Below are positions 43,863 to 53,470 of a stretch of 64,000 nucleotides of DNA, piece after piece. The notes beneath the pieces are model-generated. The model made no database searches, had not been told where the DNA came from, and saw only the letters and a list, made by a program, of their open reading frames with translations. Position numbers and translations under genes: made by a program. Location: assembly GCA_977006965.1 (NCBI GenBank), contig OZ345358.1:2542001-2606000 (forward strand), given 5' to 3'. The DNA comes from Phymatolithon calcareum (lineage: Eukaryota; Rhodophyta; Florideophyceae; Hapalidiales). Each line of letters begins with the position of its first letter. The first letter of the stretch is position 1.

Positions 43863-44806
43863 TCAAAACGATTCCCCTCTCGCAATCTTCCGCACGTCGC
43901 GTCGTTGATACAGAGCACGACACAGTCCAATCACAGCCATGGGCGCCATGAGAAGCAGCATAAGCACAGTCCACACCCGACTCTCCCATTCTTTCCCCTT
44001 TTCAAAAGCAGCTTCTCCTTTCGAATAAGCCTGTGCGATAAGCGGTCGATAGTAGTGTCGCGCCAGCAGCATGACGCGCTCATTCTGATATAGAAAGAAG
44101 AGTGCGATCATTGCAAATCGCGTAAATCCACTCATGCGAGGATGCACCGTGCGCGCCACCGGCAAGTTCTCCAAATGATGCACAATGCGCGGCTGAAGCT
44201 TCGCGGCCCGCGCTCCAGCTATGAGCATATTCATATACCGCTGCGAGGGATGGAGATAGCGCGGGAAATAACGCGGCGGGAAGCGGAGCGCGAACACAAG
44301 CGCCTTGATGGGACCGGCAGGGATGTCGCGGGTGACGTACGAAGGGTAGGGATAGGCTTCCACCTCCGCCTCGACGTAAAGGGAGGTTGGGCTCATGCAT
44401 CCTTCGGTGCGCGCGAGCTGTGTACACATCAAGGAATAACGATGAATAACGGTGAGTGGACGCGAAAATAGATGTGTTTGGAGGGCGCGCGGAGGGCAAT
44501 GCGTACCGTGTCGTAATCGCTTCGAGTCAGCTTCCAAAGAACGGCGTGCAGAATGGCATCAGGTTTCGGGACGGCGGCGGCCATTACGGGTTCTGTTGGG
44601 GGGAGGAAGAGAAAGTCGAAGGAGAGTGCCCATCCAGGAACGGTGCACGGAATGCCTTCGGATAGGGGTGAGATGGGGGAACTCTTGCCGACTCTACGCG
44701 ACTTTAACTTGTTGCCGTCCATGTTGGAGCCGATGGCCACGTTGTACACGATGTCCTTCGACACCAGGGACGGGCGGGTGGACGGACTGACGGACGGGCT
44801 TGCCAT
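43863..44806 (-). CDS. gamma-glutamylcyclotransferase-like protein, spliced, C-terminal membrane anchor
   Basis: Two exons, 44806-44507 and 44417-43863 (284 residues), joined across an 89-nt GT-AG intron. Exon 1 carries the GGCT-fold substrate loop YNVAIGSNM (residues 21-29) and ends LTRSDYDT; exon 2 opens LARTEGCM, restoring the family pattern with the probable catalytic Glu at residue 105. VEAEVEAYPYPS and PSQRYMNMLIAGARAAKL follow, typical of the algal and plant relatives. Near the C-terminus RVWTVLMLLLMAPMAVIGLC is a likely transmembrane helix with a basic cytosolic tail. GGCT-type enzymes release 5-oxoproline from gamma-glutamyl peptides in glutathione turnover. An ATG at 44905 is in frame, but a TATA element only 8-14 bp before it favours the ATG at 44806. 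Confidence 0.75.
44418..44506 (-). other. spliceosomal intron, 89 nt
   Basis: Donor GTACGC and acceptor TGTACACAG on the minus strand. Phase 0. Removing it joins two frames into one GGCT-like protein and restores the Glu-containing block. It is the only intron I can support in the window. Confidence 0.7.
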
Positions 44807-44912
44807 GACGGTCGGGCGATGACGGCAATGGGAAGCGAATGCGGAAGGGATTGCGAAGCAGACTGTGCGGGATATGTTACCGCGCGGAATGGTTACGCGT
44901 CGCATCGACGGG

Positions 44913-44919
44913 TTTTATA
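44913..44919 (-). promoter_or_regulatory. TATA element of the cyclotransferase-like gene
   Basis: TATAAAA on the minus strand, 107 bp before the ATG at 44806. The same spacing is seen at the secreted-protein gene (109 bp). Confidence 0.6.
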
Positions 44920-46356
44920 AGCGTCAGAACCACACACTGGATTGCAACTTCATCCCTCACGTACAGTACATTATGGATCTGAAGGTACACTTATTTTCTG
45001 GAAATAAATTTTAGGAAATCTAACCATGGCAAAGGAGAATGAATTACTGTATGACTTGCAAGGGGGCAGGACCAGAGACCGGCCGGGCAATGGTGAGGCG
45101 ACTATTGTCCAAAAAGTACTTCTGTCTACGAGAGAAGAAAAGGAAAAGGCCAGTTGCTGATTTTAGTGAAGTCGTCTAAAGTGGATCCACTCTTACATCT
45201 ACAATTGGTCATGATGGAAAAGAGACCACCAATTGCAATTGCAATAGTGGGAAATAGGTTGTACAGCATAAAAGAGGTCAACAATGACAAAACAGATTGT
45301 CATAGGTGACAAAAATAAGTTTGTCACCTATCATATGACAACCTGTTTTCAATGCAGAGATGCCTTACAGTATGTTCAGTCATCGTACCCAATTGGCAAT
45401 GGCATTGCCTGATCTCCAACACAGTACGACCGCAAAGTAACCAATTTCGACACGCGCGTTCAATTCGTCTTCCCATAAAATGGACGCTAGACAACGACAT
45501 GGCGCATGCCGCCTTCTATTCCCGGACATTGTCACATCATGTGCTCTTCCCCCACCTCACGACAATGACTTACATGCAGAAACCAAAACTTCCCCTCGTT
45601 TTCCACTTTGCAGCAGAAACTGTCTTGCAAACTTGGAGCACGATAGTCCAAACAGTCGGCCAAAGGCTAGATTGGTATACCGGAAGGAAAGCGTTTGTGC
45701 TTTACTTCCTACCAATCCATGCTGCCTCCCTCCATCATCTTCCTTCGTAGGATGATCCTACGAAGGAAGACTAGAGTGACTAAAGTAGGGCTGAGAGACT
45801 ATGTCTGAACTATAAGCAGACCAAAATAAGGGTCGTTAGCAGTACACGCAATCCCTCGTGTAGAGAACACGAAGTCCAAGACAGAAACGGCACTCTGTCA
45901 ATGTCACGCCATCTATCCACGTTGCGCTCTCGCGTAGTCCTGCTGACTGTTTCTCGTTTTGTTTAGCCCACTTCAAATCGGCAGCAGAAGTGCACGCCCA
46001 TGAATTCAGCACAACGTTTTCCAAATGGTGAGAAAAGTAGCCGGAGAGTTTGCATGCATGCTTGCTTGTTAGACAAATTGAAATCTCTCCTTTTCCCCTG
46101 GTCCATAAAGAAAAACATACTGCCAGCCATCGTTCTCGCTGTAAAAATGCCTGGGGAATACCTTCCCGCCCACAGCAGAACGGCATGTTTCGAATGGAAT
46201 AGCCATCGGAACCATACTCACATTCCGTGTTCACGAAATCCTCGCACATTAACCACAAACAGAAAACAATCCAACAATACCAAATAACCTGATGCTACGC
46301 TTTACATCCTAAAAGTAGCAATAAAGGACTAAAATCCCGCATCTCGTCACACTAAC
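44920..46356. other. eIF3c downstream flank with hairpins
   Basis: No gene. It contains an inverted repeat at 45290-45348 (arms AAACAGATTGTCAT and AGGTGACAAA with complements) and a perfect 31-bp palindrome at 45739-45769 (arm CTTCCTTCGTAGGAT). 45396-46150 is duplicated at 29914-30389; the palindrome segment (45618-45893) is absent from that copy. Confidence 0.6.
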
Positions 46357-49158
46357 TTAACTTCCAACTCTGACCGCCCCACCAAACCCACGCTCACGCT
46401 CATTTCTCCTTGCCCCACCGCCACCACCACGCCCACCCTGTCGACCTCCCTGCTTCCACCCGCCGCCCTTCCGCTCTCCATCGCGGTCGTCCTTTCCACG
46501 GTCGCCGCCGCCACCGCCGCCGCCCGACTTGGCGTCCAACAATTTCTCGTTATTCTCCGTCATGTTCACCGTCTTAGCGGCAAGCTGCAACGCCAGCGAC
46601 TGCAATCGGCTCGGCTCAGTGCGTCGCATCACAATACTTGCCGTCGGCTGATCCCAACTCGCCCTCATTTCAGAATTGATGATCATTTTGGAAAGCACCG
46701 AATGAACCTGCGACGGCTTCAGTCCAAACTTGGTCGCCAACACCGGCGTCGACATAGACTCAAAGTAAGACGAATAGCTAAGAGAGAAAGTGCGCAGCGC
46801 TTCAATCTTCAGTAATTCCTTCAGCCGCTCAAGAGTTTCAGTACGTTCTGTCACCGTCAGTGACTTCCACGATCGGATTCCAGAAATATGCGTGTAAGCC
46901 TCCTCCCAATCGCCCTTCATCAGGCAGCGAGTTGCCGCCATCACGAAATCACGCGTATTCTCAGGGGGACCCGGGAATGCCTGCTTCATTGAGTTACGCA
47001 AAAAGTACTGGAAGGACTTTGAAATCGGCCAGCGACGCACCTCACCACGCGACTTGCTCAGCGCCATAGCAGGCACTTCAAGGAGCATAGCGGAGGTAAG
47101 GTGTGCAGTTTCAATAAAGTCGAGGTTCATGTGCATGTGGTACGGGATTTGTCGCCGCAATTCAGCCTTTTCTTGCTCCGGTGTCTTCTCGTACCCACGC
47201 TGCTGCGTGATGCCCTGTGCAAGCAGCTCGCGCATACGGGCTGGCCCACCGCCACCACCACCAAAGCTTGGGGAGCACAATTCTTGCAGACACGCATGAG
47301 CCTCCTTAGGCTTCCCGAGGCGGAATGCGCAGAGACCCAGCTGCGTCATAGCGCGATTGAACATCACCTGCAGGGAGATGTCCGCTTCAGCTATGGTTTC
47401 CTGCAAATGCGACATGAGCAACATGTCTCGCGCAGCGAAGAACCGATTTTCCAAAGCGTGTTTGTAAATCGCGGCAAGCATCGTTTGCGACTTAGGACGA
47501 TCATCTCCGTAACGGTACACCAGCACAGAAAGCTCAGTTAATGACTTGTCCGATGTAGGACGACCAGTAAGCTCTTCAACCTTTTTGTTCAATTCATCCG
47601 ACTTGTAGTACATGTGCAAAATGCGCCGGGCTGCAACACGAGCGGCCCTTGCACGCAAGGCGGAAAGACGTTCCTCGTTGACATTTTCTTTCGCCTCCTC
47701 CGCTTCGGCGGCGTTCTCGAAATAATTCTGCGTTGCTTCCGCGAGATTGAGCAGCTTGACATCATCCTTGAGTCTCTCAACATATTCCGGAGAATAGGCA
47801 TCCGTGTTCTGCCACGCCTTGTACAGTTCGTCATCCAACCTCTCAAAAGTGGTCGCAATATCCCCACGCACAATAATCTGTCCCTCCTCATCAATCTCGA
47901 TACGGTTAGCCAGTTGTTCCTCTGCAACATTCGGCACGGCCGTTCCCACAAGCGCATTGCCGGACGGATCGATGATCTCACCGGTGGTAACGCCACCCTT
48001 GAGAAGCAAATTCGGCTCGTCTTGGAGGAGCTTTTGATCCGCCTCATCTGAGAATCGAATGGCGGGGTACTGAACCTTTGCCAAGTCAACAACCTTGCTC
48101 AGATTATCTCGCGCGCTGCGCCAGAGATCGGCAGGCATAAACAGTTTTGCGGCAGGAATGCTGTCAAATTGAGCAGCCACCAAATGCAACATGATCTCAA
48201 TTTCTTGCTTCGGGGTCTTCGCGCAGGTAGCCAGGGATTCAATAAGGAAAATCTGCTCCTGGCGATTAGTACCCTTACGACCCCTAGACTGAAGAATTTC
48301 AAGCATCTTAGCATCGACGCTGACCTCAGTCATCTCGTCTGGATTGAAGGCTTGAGTTTCCTTCTTGCGACGAACGCGGACAAATCCCTCTCCATCTTCA
48401 TTGTCGGCATCCTCACCATCATCGACCTTCTCGACGAGATCGCCCTGCTTGCGCTCCTTTCGAATCTTTTTCGCGGCGCCAGCGCTCGCATCCGGTTTCT
48501 TCTGCAGCCAACGCGACACACCTCTTCCACCAGCATCGTCATCATCCGAGTCGGAGTCATCGCCAACGGCGCTCGCCCTCGACTCGCCCTCATCGTCGTC
48601 GTCATCATCATCATCATCATTGTTGTAGTCGACGTCATAAAGCGTGGGTTTTCCCGTCGCTCGCATGGCTTCAATTTGCTCCTTGTACAGCTTGTTATTC
48701 TTTGGCACGCGGAGTTTCATCTTGTTTAGCGAGGTCATGTTCGTCTTGCTCAGTTTCGGCTTTTCCTTGACAGTTTTTTGGACCAAATCGCCAATGGTGA
48801 TGATGGAGCGAATATAAACCTCGGGGACCGGCGGGGCTCGCCCAGAAACCATGTCCGTTTTCATGATTTTCTTGAGCCCTTCGTTGAGGTCGTCAAAGTC
48901 CTCCTGGAGCTTCGACCAGTCGCCGACCTTGATATGATTTTTGATGTTGTTGGAGATGTCAACAAGCGCCCGGAAACGGCGGCTGGCCGCGGATCGAATG
49001 ACGCGCTTCACATCTTCTTCCTCGGAGTCGGTCTGGATGAAGCGAGAACGGTTGCCTCCGACGGTAGTGCGGGCGGGCGCGACATCGGATTCGGAGCTGC
49101 TGGACGAGCTTTCGGAACTGCTGTCCGAGTCGTCCGCGCCGCGGAAGAATCTCGACAT
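46357..49158 (-). CDS. EIF3C: translation initiation factor eIF3 subunit c
   Basis: 933 residues, intronless. The start is set at the ATG at 49158 (MSRFFRGADDSDSSSESSSS), the conserved eIF3c N-terminus; the frame is open a little further to a TTG. An acidic Asp/Ser-rich N-terminal region (with a DDDDDDDDDEGES run near residue 190) precedes the eIF3c helical core (MTEVSVDAKMLEILQSRGRK, LLMSHLQETIAEADISLQVM, IPYHMHMNLDFIETAHLTSA). The PCI/winged-helix region lies at roughly 690-860 (LSYSSYFESMSTPVLATKFG, SVLSKMIINSEMRASWDQPT), and the C-terminal tail (877-933) is Gly/Arg-rich. eIF3c is a core scaffold of the eIF3 complex on the 40S subunit and binds eIF1 and eIF5 through its N-terminus. Length and order are normal. 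It is divergent with glyoxalase II. Confidence 0.95.
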   Translation of the reverse strand: MSRFFRGADDSDSSSESSSSSSESDVAPARTTVGGNRSRFIQTDSEEEDVKRVIRSAASRRFRALVDISNNIKNHIKVGDWSKLQEDFDDLNEGLKKIMKTDMVSGRAPPVPEVYIRSIITIGDLVQKTVKEKPKLSKTNMTSLNKMKLRVPKNNKLYKEQIEAMRATGKPTLYDVDYNNDDDDDDDDDEGESRASAVGDDSDSDDDDAGGRGVSRWLQKKPDASAGAAKKIRKERKQGDLVEKVDDGEDADNEDGEGFVRVRRKKETQAFNPDEMTEVSVDAKMLEILQSRGRKGTNRQEQIFLIESLATCAKTPKQEIEIMLHLVAAQFDSIPAAKLFMPADLWRSARDNLSKVVDLAKVQYPAIRFSDEADQKLLQDEPNLLLKGGVTTGEIIDPSGNALVGTAVPNVAEEQLANRIEIDEEGQIIVRGDIATTFERLDDELYKAWQNTDAYSPEYVERLKDDVKLLNLAEATQNYFENAAEAEEAKENVNEERLSALRARAARVAARRILHMYYKSDELNKKVEELTGRPTSDKSLTELSVLVYRYGDDRPKSQTMLAAIYKHALENRFFAARDMLLMSHLQETIAEADISLQVMFNRAMTQLGLCAFRLGKPKEAHACLQELCSPSFGGGGGGPARMRELLAQGITQQRGYEKTPEQEKAELRRQIPYHMHMNLDFIETAHLTSAMLLEVPAMALSKSRGEVRRWPISKSFQYFLRNSMKQAFPGPPENTRDFVMAATRCLMKGDWEEAYTHISGIRSWKSLTVTERTETLERLKELLKIEALRTFSLSYSSYFESMSTPVLATKFGLKPSQVHSVLSKMIINSEMRASWDQPTASIVMRRTEPSRLQSLALQLAAKTVNMTENNEKLLDAKSGGGGGGGDRGKDDRDGERKGGGWKQGGRQGGRGGGGGARRNERERGFGGAVRVGS

Positions 49159-49485
49159 CTTCAGCAGGTTTTGTCGACAACTTTTTAAGTTGATGTGGTG
49201 GCAAATAGAGCTCTTCAAAGGAGCAATGTCACCGGCGGGCGCCCACGAGAATATTGAATTTCAGTAATTTTCGAAGAATTCTGAAAAATCAGCGCCGCAC
49301 GTATGTGTCGCTGTTTTTTCTTCGGCAGAATCGTAGAGACAGTTGTCCCCAAAGCCAATGTGATCATACAAGGAAGGGTACCCATTCCTGGTTCACGAAT
49401 ACCCTCGAGGCTAACGGTGAATAGATCTTCTGCCATGTCGCATCTCTTTCTGCCACCAGCTCGTGATCCTCCAACAGCTCCGGAG

Positions 49486-49492
49486 TATAATT
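49486..49492 (+). promoter_or_regulatory. TATA-like element of glyoxalase II
   Basis: TATAATT is only 16 bp before the first ATG (49502) but 121 bp before the second in-frame ATG (49607). If used in the normal way, transcription would start inside the long form. Confidence 0.4.
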
Positions 49493-49501
49493 TAGTACAG
49501 T

Positions 49502-50443
49502 ATGCCTCCCGCCGTTGCGTTTGCCGCACCCGGTCTGCGCATTTTCGCTTCTCGCAAATTGGTGCAGCTAACATCACTTCAGCAGCGGTCACGCTTCTTC
49601 TCCACCATGAGCGCCACCAATGTTTCTCGAAAGCAACAGCGCGTGTCGCTCGGTGGGACCAATTTCGTCGAAGTAGTCCCGATCCTCTCCGATAATTTCT
49701 GCTATCTCCTCGGCGACTCCTCGACTGCTTCAGCAGTAGCTGTAGACCCTGCCGCCCCGGACGATGTGCTGTCTGCATTGAAATCGGCAAATCTCTCTCT
49801 CTCCGCCGTTCTGACCACCCACCACCACTGGGATCATTCCGGTGGGAACGAGACCCTTCGATCAAAATTTCCCGATCTTCCCATTTACGGCTTGTCTTCT
49901 GACGCGCATCGAATTCCAGGCGCCAATAAACTGCTCAACGATGGCGAATCGGCACCGCTACCTGGCACTTCGCTCTCGGTCCGCGCGCTGCACACACCGT
50001 GCCACACTACCGGGCATGCGTGTTACGTGGTTGAGGTGCCCGATGGACGCAAGGCTGTCTTCACTGGCGACACGCTGTTTGTGGGTGGTTGCGGTAAATT
50101 CTTCGAGGGAAATGGTGAAATGATGGAGAAGAGTCTCAACCAGACGTTGGCGATGCTGAGCGATGACACTCTTGTGTTCTGCGGGCATGATTATACTGTT
50201 AGCAATTTGAGGTTTGCCAGCTCCATCGAGCCGGGGAATGAGGCCCTCAATGCAAAGGCCGCATGGGCGAAGGAGCAGGTGGCAAAGGGTGAACCCACCG
50301 TACCGAGTACGATTGGCGAAGAGAAGAGTTACAACCCGTTCATGAGAACCGCCATCCCCAGCGTTGCGGAGGCTGTGCAGTGCAAAGGAAAGCCGCCAGC
50401 TGTGGTGATGGGCGCTCTCCGCACCGCAAAAAACAACTTTTAG
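49502..50443 (+). CDS. HAGH: glyoxalase II (hydroxyacylglutathione hydrolase)
   Basis: 313 residues from 49502, or 278 from the second Met at 49607 (MSATNVSRKQ). The extra N-terminus (MPPAVAFAAPGLRIFASRKL, then RSRFFSTM) is rich in Arg and Ser and lacks acids, as expected for a mitochondrial presequence. The metallo-beta-lactamase fold has the metal site THHHWDHSGGN (106-116), HTPCHTTGHACY, FTGDTLFVGGCGKFFEGN and FCGHDYTVSNLRFA. The glyoxalase II C-terminal domain includes GEEKSYNPFMR, with the Lys and Arg that bind glutathione. It hydrolyses S-D-lactoylglutathione to D-lactate and glutathione, the second step of methylglyoxal removal. The gene ends 103 bp from the convergent UTP7 gene. The TATA position suggests that the short cytosolic form may be the main product. 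Confidence 0.95.
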   Translation: MPPAVAFAAPGLRIFASRKLVQLTSLQQRSRFFSTMSATNVSRKQQRVSLGGTNFVEVVPILSDNFCYLLGDSSTASAVAVDPAAPDDVLSALKSANLSLSAVLTTHHHWDHSGGNETLRSKFPDLPIYGLSSDAHRIPGANKLLNDGESAPLPGTSLSVRALHTPCHTTGHACYVVEVPDGRKAVFTGDTLFVGGCGKFFEGNGEMMEKSLNQTLAMLSDDTLVFCGHDYTVSNLRFASSIEPGNEALNAKAAWAKEQVAKGEPTVPSTIGEEKSYNPFMRTAIPSVAEAVQCKGKPPAVVMGALRTAKNNF

Positions 50444-50546
50444 GGGAGTAGTCGACCGCCATTACTATCATCCTGTAGTTCCACAAGTGCCGGGACGGAT
50501 TTTTAATATTGTTACAATGCCTACTCGACACCTCTTCTGCCTACTG

Positions 50547-52169
50547 TTATTCACCAGCCGCGGTGCGACGCTTTGGGAAGAACCGATTTAGCGCGTCCGG
50601 TAGACTACCCGTTGAAGCAATAACGTTATCGTCCATGTCTCCTCCCTTCTCCTCCGCGTCACGCAGCGTCTGGATTTGCTTTGCCTCCTTCTGCACACTC
50701 TCAAAGTTTTCTTTCCGCAGTTCCTTCTCAAACCGCTTAGACTCAATGTTATGAGCCTCCTTCCGCTTAACCCTTTTAGAAATCTTATTTTTCCCTTTCG
50801 CCTTCTTGACCCCAAGTTTCTTCTCCCTCTTCCTCGCCGCAGCGTCCCTTATCTTAGCATCAATATCCCTCTTCCTCGCCACCGGGTCCTCATCCACCGC
50901 GCCAATGAACCCAGGATCCAACGCAATGCTCTCCGCCGGTAATTTATCCAATAACATCCTCACCTCCGCCTCGCGCGCCTGCTTATTCGTCTGATACGGG
51001 TTGGGCGCCCTCGAGTCAAACTGCGGCTCCCCCGCGCCCGGCACGAGCATTGAACACATCCCTTTCTGATGCGACACCGCTAGCACATCCTCATATGGAC
51101 AGAAGTCGACGCCGGTCGGCCGTTTCCCATGGTATCTCTCGGAGAGATACGCCTTTCCACCGTCTCTCTCCAGATCCGACGGGCGCCAAATCTGTACTGT
51201 TGCCGCGCCGCAAACCGCTAACAGTGAACGTTGTGATACCGCAATACCACTCGCTAATGGCATCGTCCTTGCCTCATACAGAGCGCGGAACATACGCAAG
51301 TCCCACACCTTCGTTGTCCCGTCGTGCCCCAGCGTGATCATATTGTTCCGCGCAGCATCAACAGCAACACGTCGCACACCGCCTGTCTGAGCAAACACAC
51401 GCGCCAATGGCTGCGAAGTGGTCGGACCCCACAATGTCGCCACCCCATTCGCATGCGCGGCGTGCACGACACCGTTAGAAGCGTTGTGACAAAGCGCAAG
51501 CACAGGAGTCAAGTTAAGTTTCCTCGCGCCAAAATCGTGATTAGCAACTTCCATACCCGTCGACGTATCCGTGTACACGATACGCGAATGCGCAGCAGAA
51601 GCGCTCGAACTCGACACGAGAAGTAGATGATGCGGCAAAAAGGTGATCTTCCCCGGTTCACGATGATGTCGCAGCGCATGCAATTCAATTCCAGAACTGT
51701 CGTATATGTACACGGCCCTCTTCTGCGCGACGGCAAAGTAGGCATCACTGTGCAGAAACGTCGCATCGCGCACAGTCTCGTTCAGAAATAACTCCGTGCG
51801 CAGAGTGGCTGCGCGCCAGTTGGACACTGCGATGTGCCCGCGTTCACTCGCGATCAGGAGCGACTTCCCGGAACGTGAGTACCGTGCGTGCGTGTAGGGC
51901 GATAATTGCGTCCGACTCAGGTCGAGCGCGAAGGAGCCGCGTGTTGACGCGGCGCGGTCGACAACGGCATGGATGGCGGCTTGACGCACGGTCGTCGTGC
52001 GCTCCAGGGGACCCTCGGCGGTTAGCTGACCTGGCAGTTCTGTTGCTAGCACGGATAGAGAGTTGCGGTCGTGTGCAGCACGTCGTACACGCCGTTTCGA
52101 TTGGAGGGCGGCAGCTGCGCGGCGGCGAACTGATGGCCGCTCCTCGAGGACGTCGACGCCTTTCCCCAT
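50547..52169 (-). CDS. UTP7: UTP7/WDR46 small-subunit processome protein
   Basis: 540 residues from the ATG at 52169 (MGKGVDVLEERPSVRRRAAA); the frame is open to a GTG 30 bp upstream. The basic N-terminus is followed by a WD40 propeller (YSRSGKSLLIASERGHIAVS, MITLGHDGTTKVWDLRMFRA, LLAVCGAATVQIWRPSDLER) and the diagnostic BING4CT segment at about 347-425 (CPYEDVLAVSHQKGMCSMLV, PGAGEPQFDSRAPNPYQTNK, DKLPAESIALDPGFIG). The C-terminus is a long Lys/Arg coiled tail with a final NRFFPKRR. UTP7 (BING4/WDR46) is a nucleolar U3 snoRNP/SSU processome component needed for 18S rRNA maturation. Everything expected is present and intact, and there are no introns. Confidence 0.95.
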   Translation of the reverse strand: MGKGVDVLEERPSVRRRAAAALQSKRRVRRAAHDRNSLSVLATELPGQLTAEGPLERTTTVRQAAIHAVVDRAASTRGSFALDLSRTQLSPYTHARYSRSGKSLLIASERGHIAVSNWRAATLRTELFLNETVRDATFLHSDAYFAVAQKRAVYIYDSSGIELHALRHHREPGKITFLPHHLLLVSSSSASAAHSRIVYTDTSTGMEVANHDFGARKLNLTPVLALCHNASNGVVHAAHANGVATLWGPTTSQPLARVFAQTGGVRRVAVDAARNNMITLGHDGTTKVWDLRMFRALYEARTMPLASGIAVSQRSLLAVCGAATVQIWRPSDLERDGGKAYLSERYHGKRPTGVDFCPYEDVLAVSHQKGMCSMLVPGAGEPQFDSRAPNPYQTNKQAREAEVRMLLDKLPAESIALDPGFIGAVDEDPVARKRDIDAKIRDAAARKREKKLGVKKAKGKNKISKRVKRKEAHNIESKRFEKELRKENFESVQKEAKQIQTLRDAEEKGGDMDDNVIASTGSLPDALNRFFPKRRTAAGE

Positions 52170-53470
52170 GCTTGCTCGAAAAAGAAACAGACTGGACACA
52201 CTTGACCGGGAGGAAACTGTACAGTGTACTGTACACAGGACGAAGGCGCAATGAGGAAGAGGGGGATTGTTTTGCTCGGATCAATCTGTGCCTTCGTGGT
52301 CGCCGTGCGGTGACCAACATAGCGCGTCGTGATTGGGTAATTTTATATCTGTTATGCCACGTGTGTAACGTGTTATTGCAGGGTTCCGGTCGCTCAACAT
52401 CTCTTCATTCCTCGGTGCACCATGGTGCAGGCGACGGTGCCGATGCATGAGCGGGACACAGGAGTGTACACCAGGCGCATGCTCTGGAACGGTATATAGC
52501 GAAGAGGAATTTTTTTAAGTGCGAAATATGGCAGTTGTTACTCACTTCACGGGGTGGTGGCACAAGCGCATTGGAAGTTGAGCGTTCTCGCGCGGATGTG
52601 CGTAAGAAGTCGCATGCTCTTGAACTCCGAGCCAGCGACGGCATGTCGCACAGACATTTAGTCTCCGCCATGTAAAGATTCGCACTCAATGCTATTAGCC
52701 GTCATCCCTCTGCATTATCCGCTCGGAACGCGTGCTGGTCGCATTCGTCAGCATGATGTATCGGTGCAAGGGAACTCGGGGCGCTGCGGAAGTTGGAACA
52801 TTACGGAAGGTGTGTGGAGTACCGGTACTGTATGATACACACGTACGGGAACCTTAAGTGGCCTACGCAACGATAAAGTTTCAGGTGGATTTAATATCAA
52901 CTTCAGTAGTGAGAGAGGAAGCAAGCGGACGCTACCGTTGAGGGACAGGGGGACAGCGAGGGAGGAAGGAAACCGGTCCTCGTTTGCGAGGTCACATCCT
53001 ACCCAAGAATGCGATGCGCTGGGGTTGTCCTTTAAATCTGAGGGAAAGCCCGAAAGGTCCTTCAAATAGCGAACCAGTGCCTCGGAAGACCAGCAAGAAT
53101 AGATCCCACAACAGGAGAGCAGACCTGTACGTCTACCTTTGTAGCGCCTAAGGTCGGTATCGTTTTCTATCAAAAAAACAGAAAACCCTCGCACAGGCCT
53201 TCACGGGGCCACCCTCACAGAGGAGCATTCTTTAATGGAGCCGGCTAGGCCTGCCTCTGCAAGATGGTGCGAAAGTCCTCACATCCCGTGTTGAAGAAGA
53301 TTAACGGACTCAAGATAACATTATGCTTGAACAGGCTCGGACGAGCAACTTCCCATCCGTCTAAAGTTTATTGAAGGTGCCCAAGTTTGCTAAAATATGG
53401 CTCAAAAAAATAGGAGCTCCTTATATTGATCTCTTTGTGTTTGAAGGTCTTATGTATGTTACGAAGCAGT
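52170..53470. other. intergenic between UTP7 and the secreted protein
   Basis: 52405-52689 and 52748-53194 have open minus-strand frames without recognisable domains. 52219-52236 has a near-palindrome, TGTACAGTGTACTGTACA. No repeat copies noticed. Confidence 0.4.

Noticed and set aside
45352-45755. Two open frames downstream of eIF3c that also occur in the duplicate near 30000
   Set aside because: Similarity reflects the duplicated noncoding flank; the frames are not conserved between copies.
47101-48729. Several 90-190-codon ORFs antisense to eIF3c
   Set aside because: They are complementary frames of a long real gene; runs of Ser and Ile mirror its Asp and codon bias.
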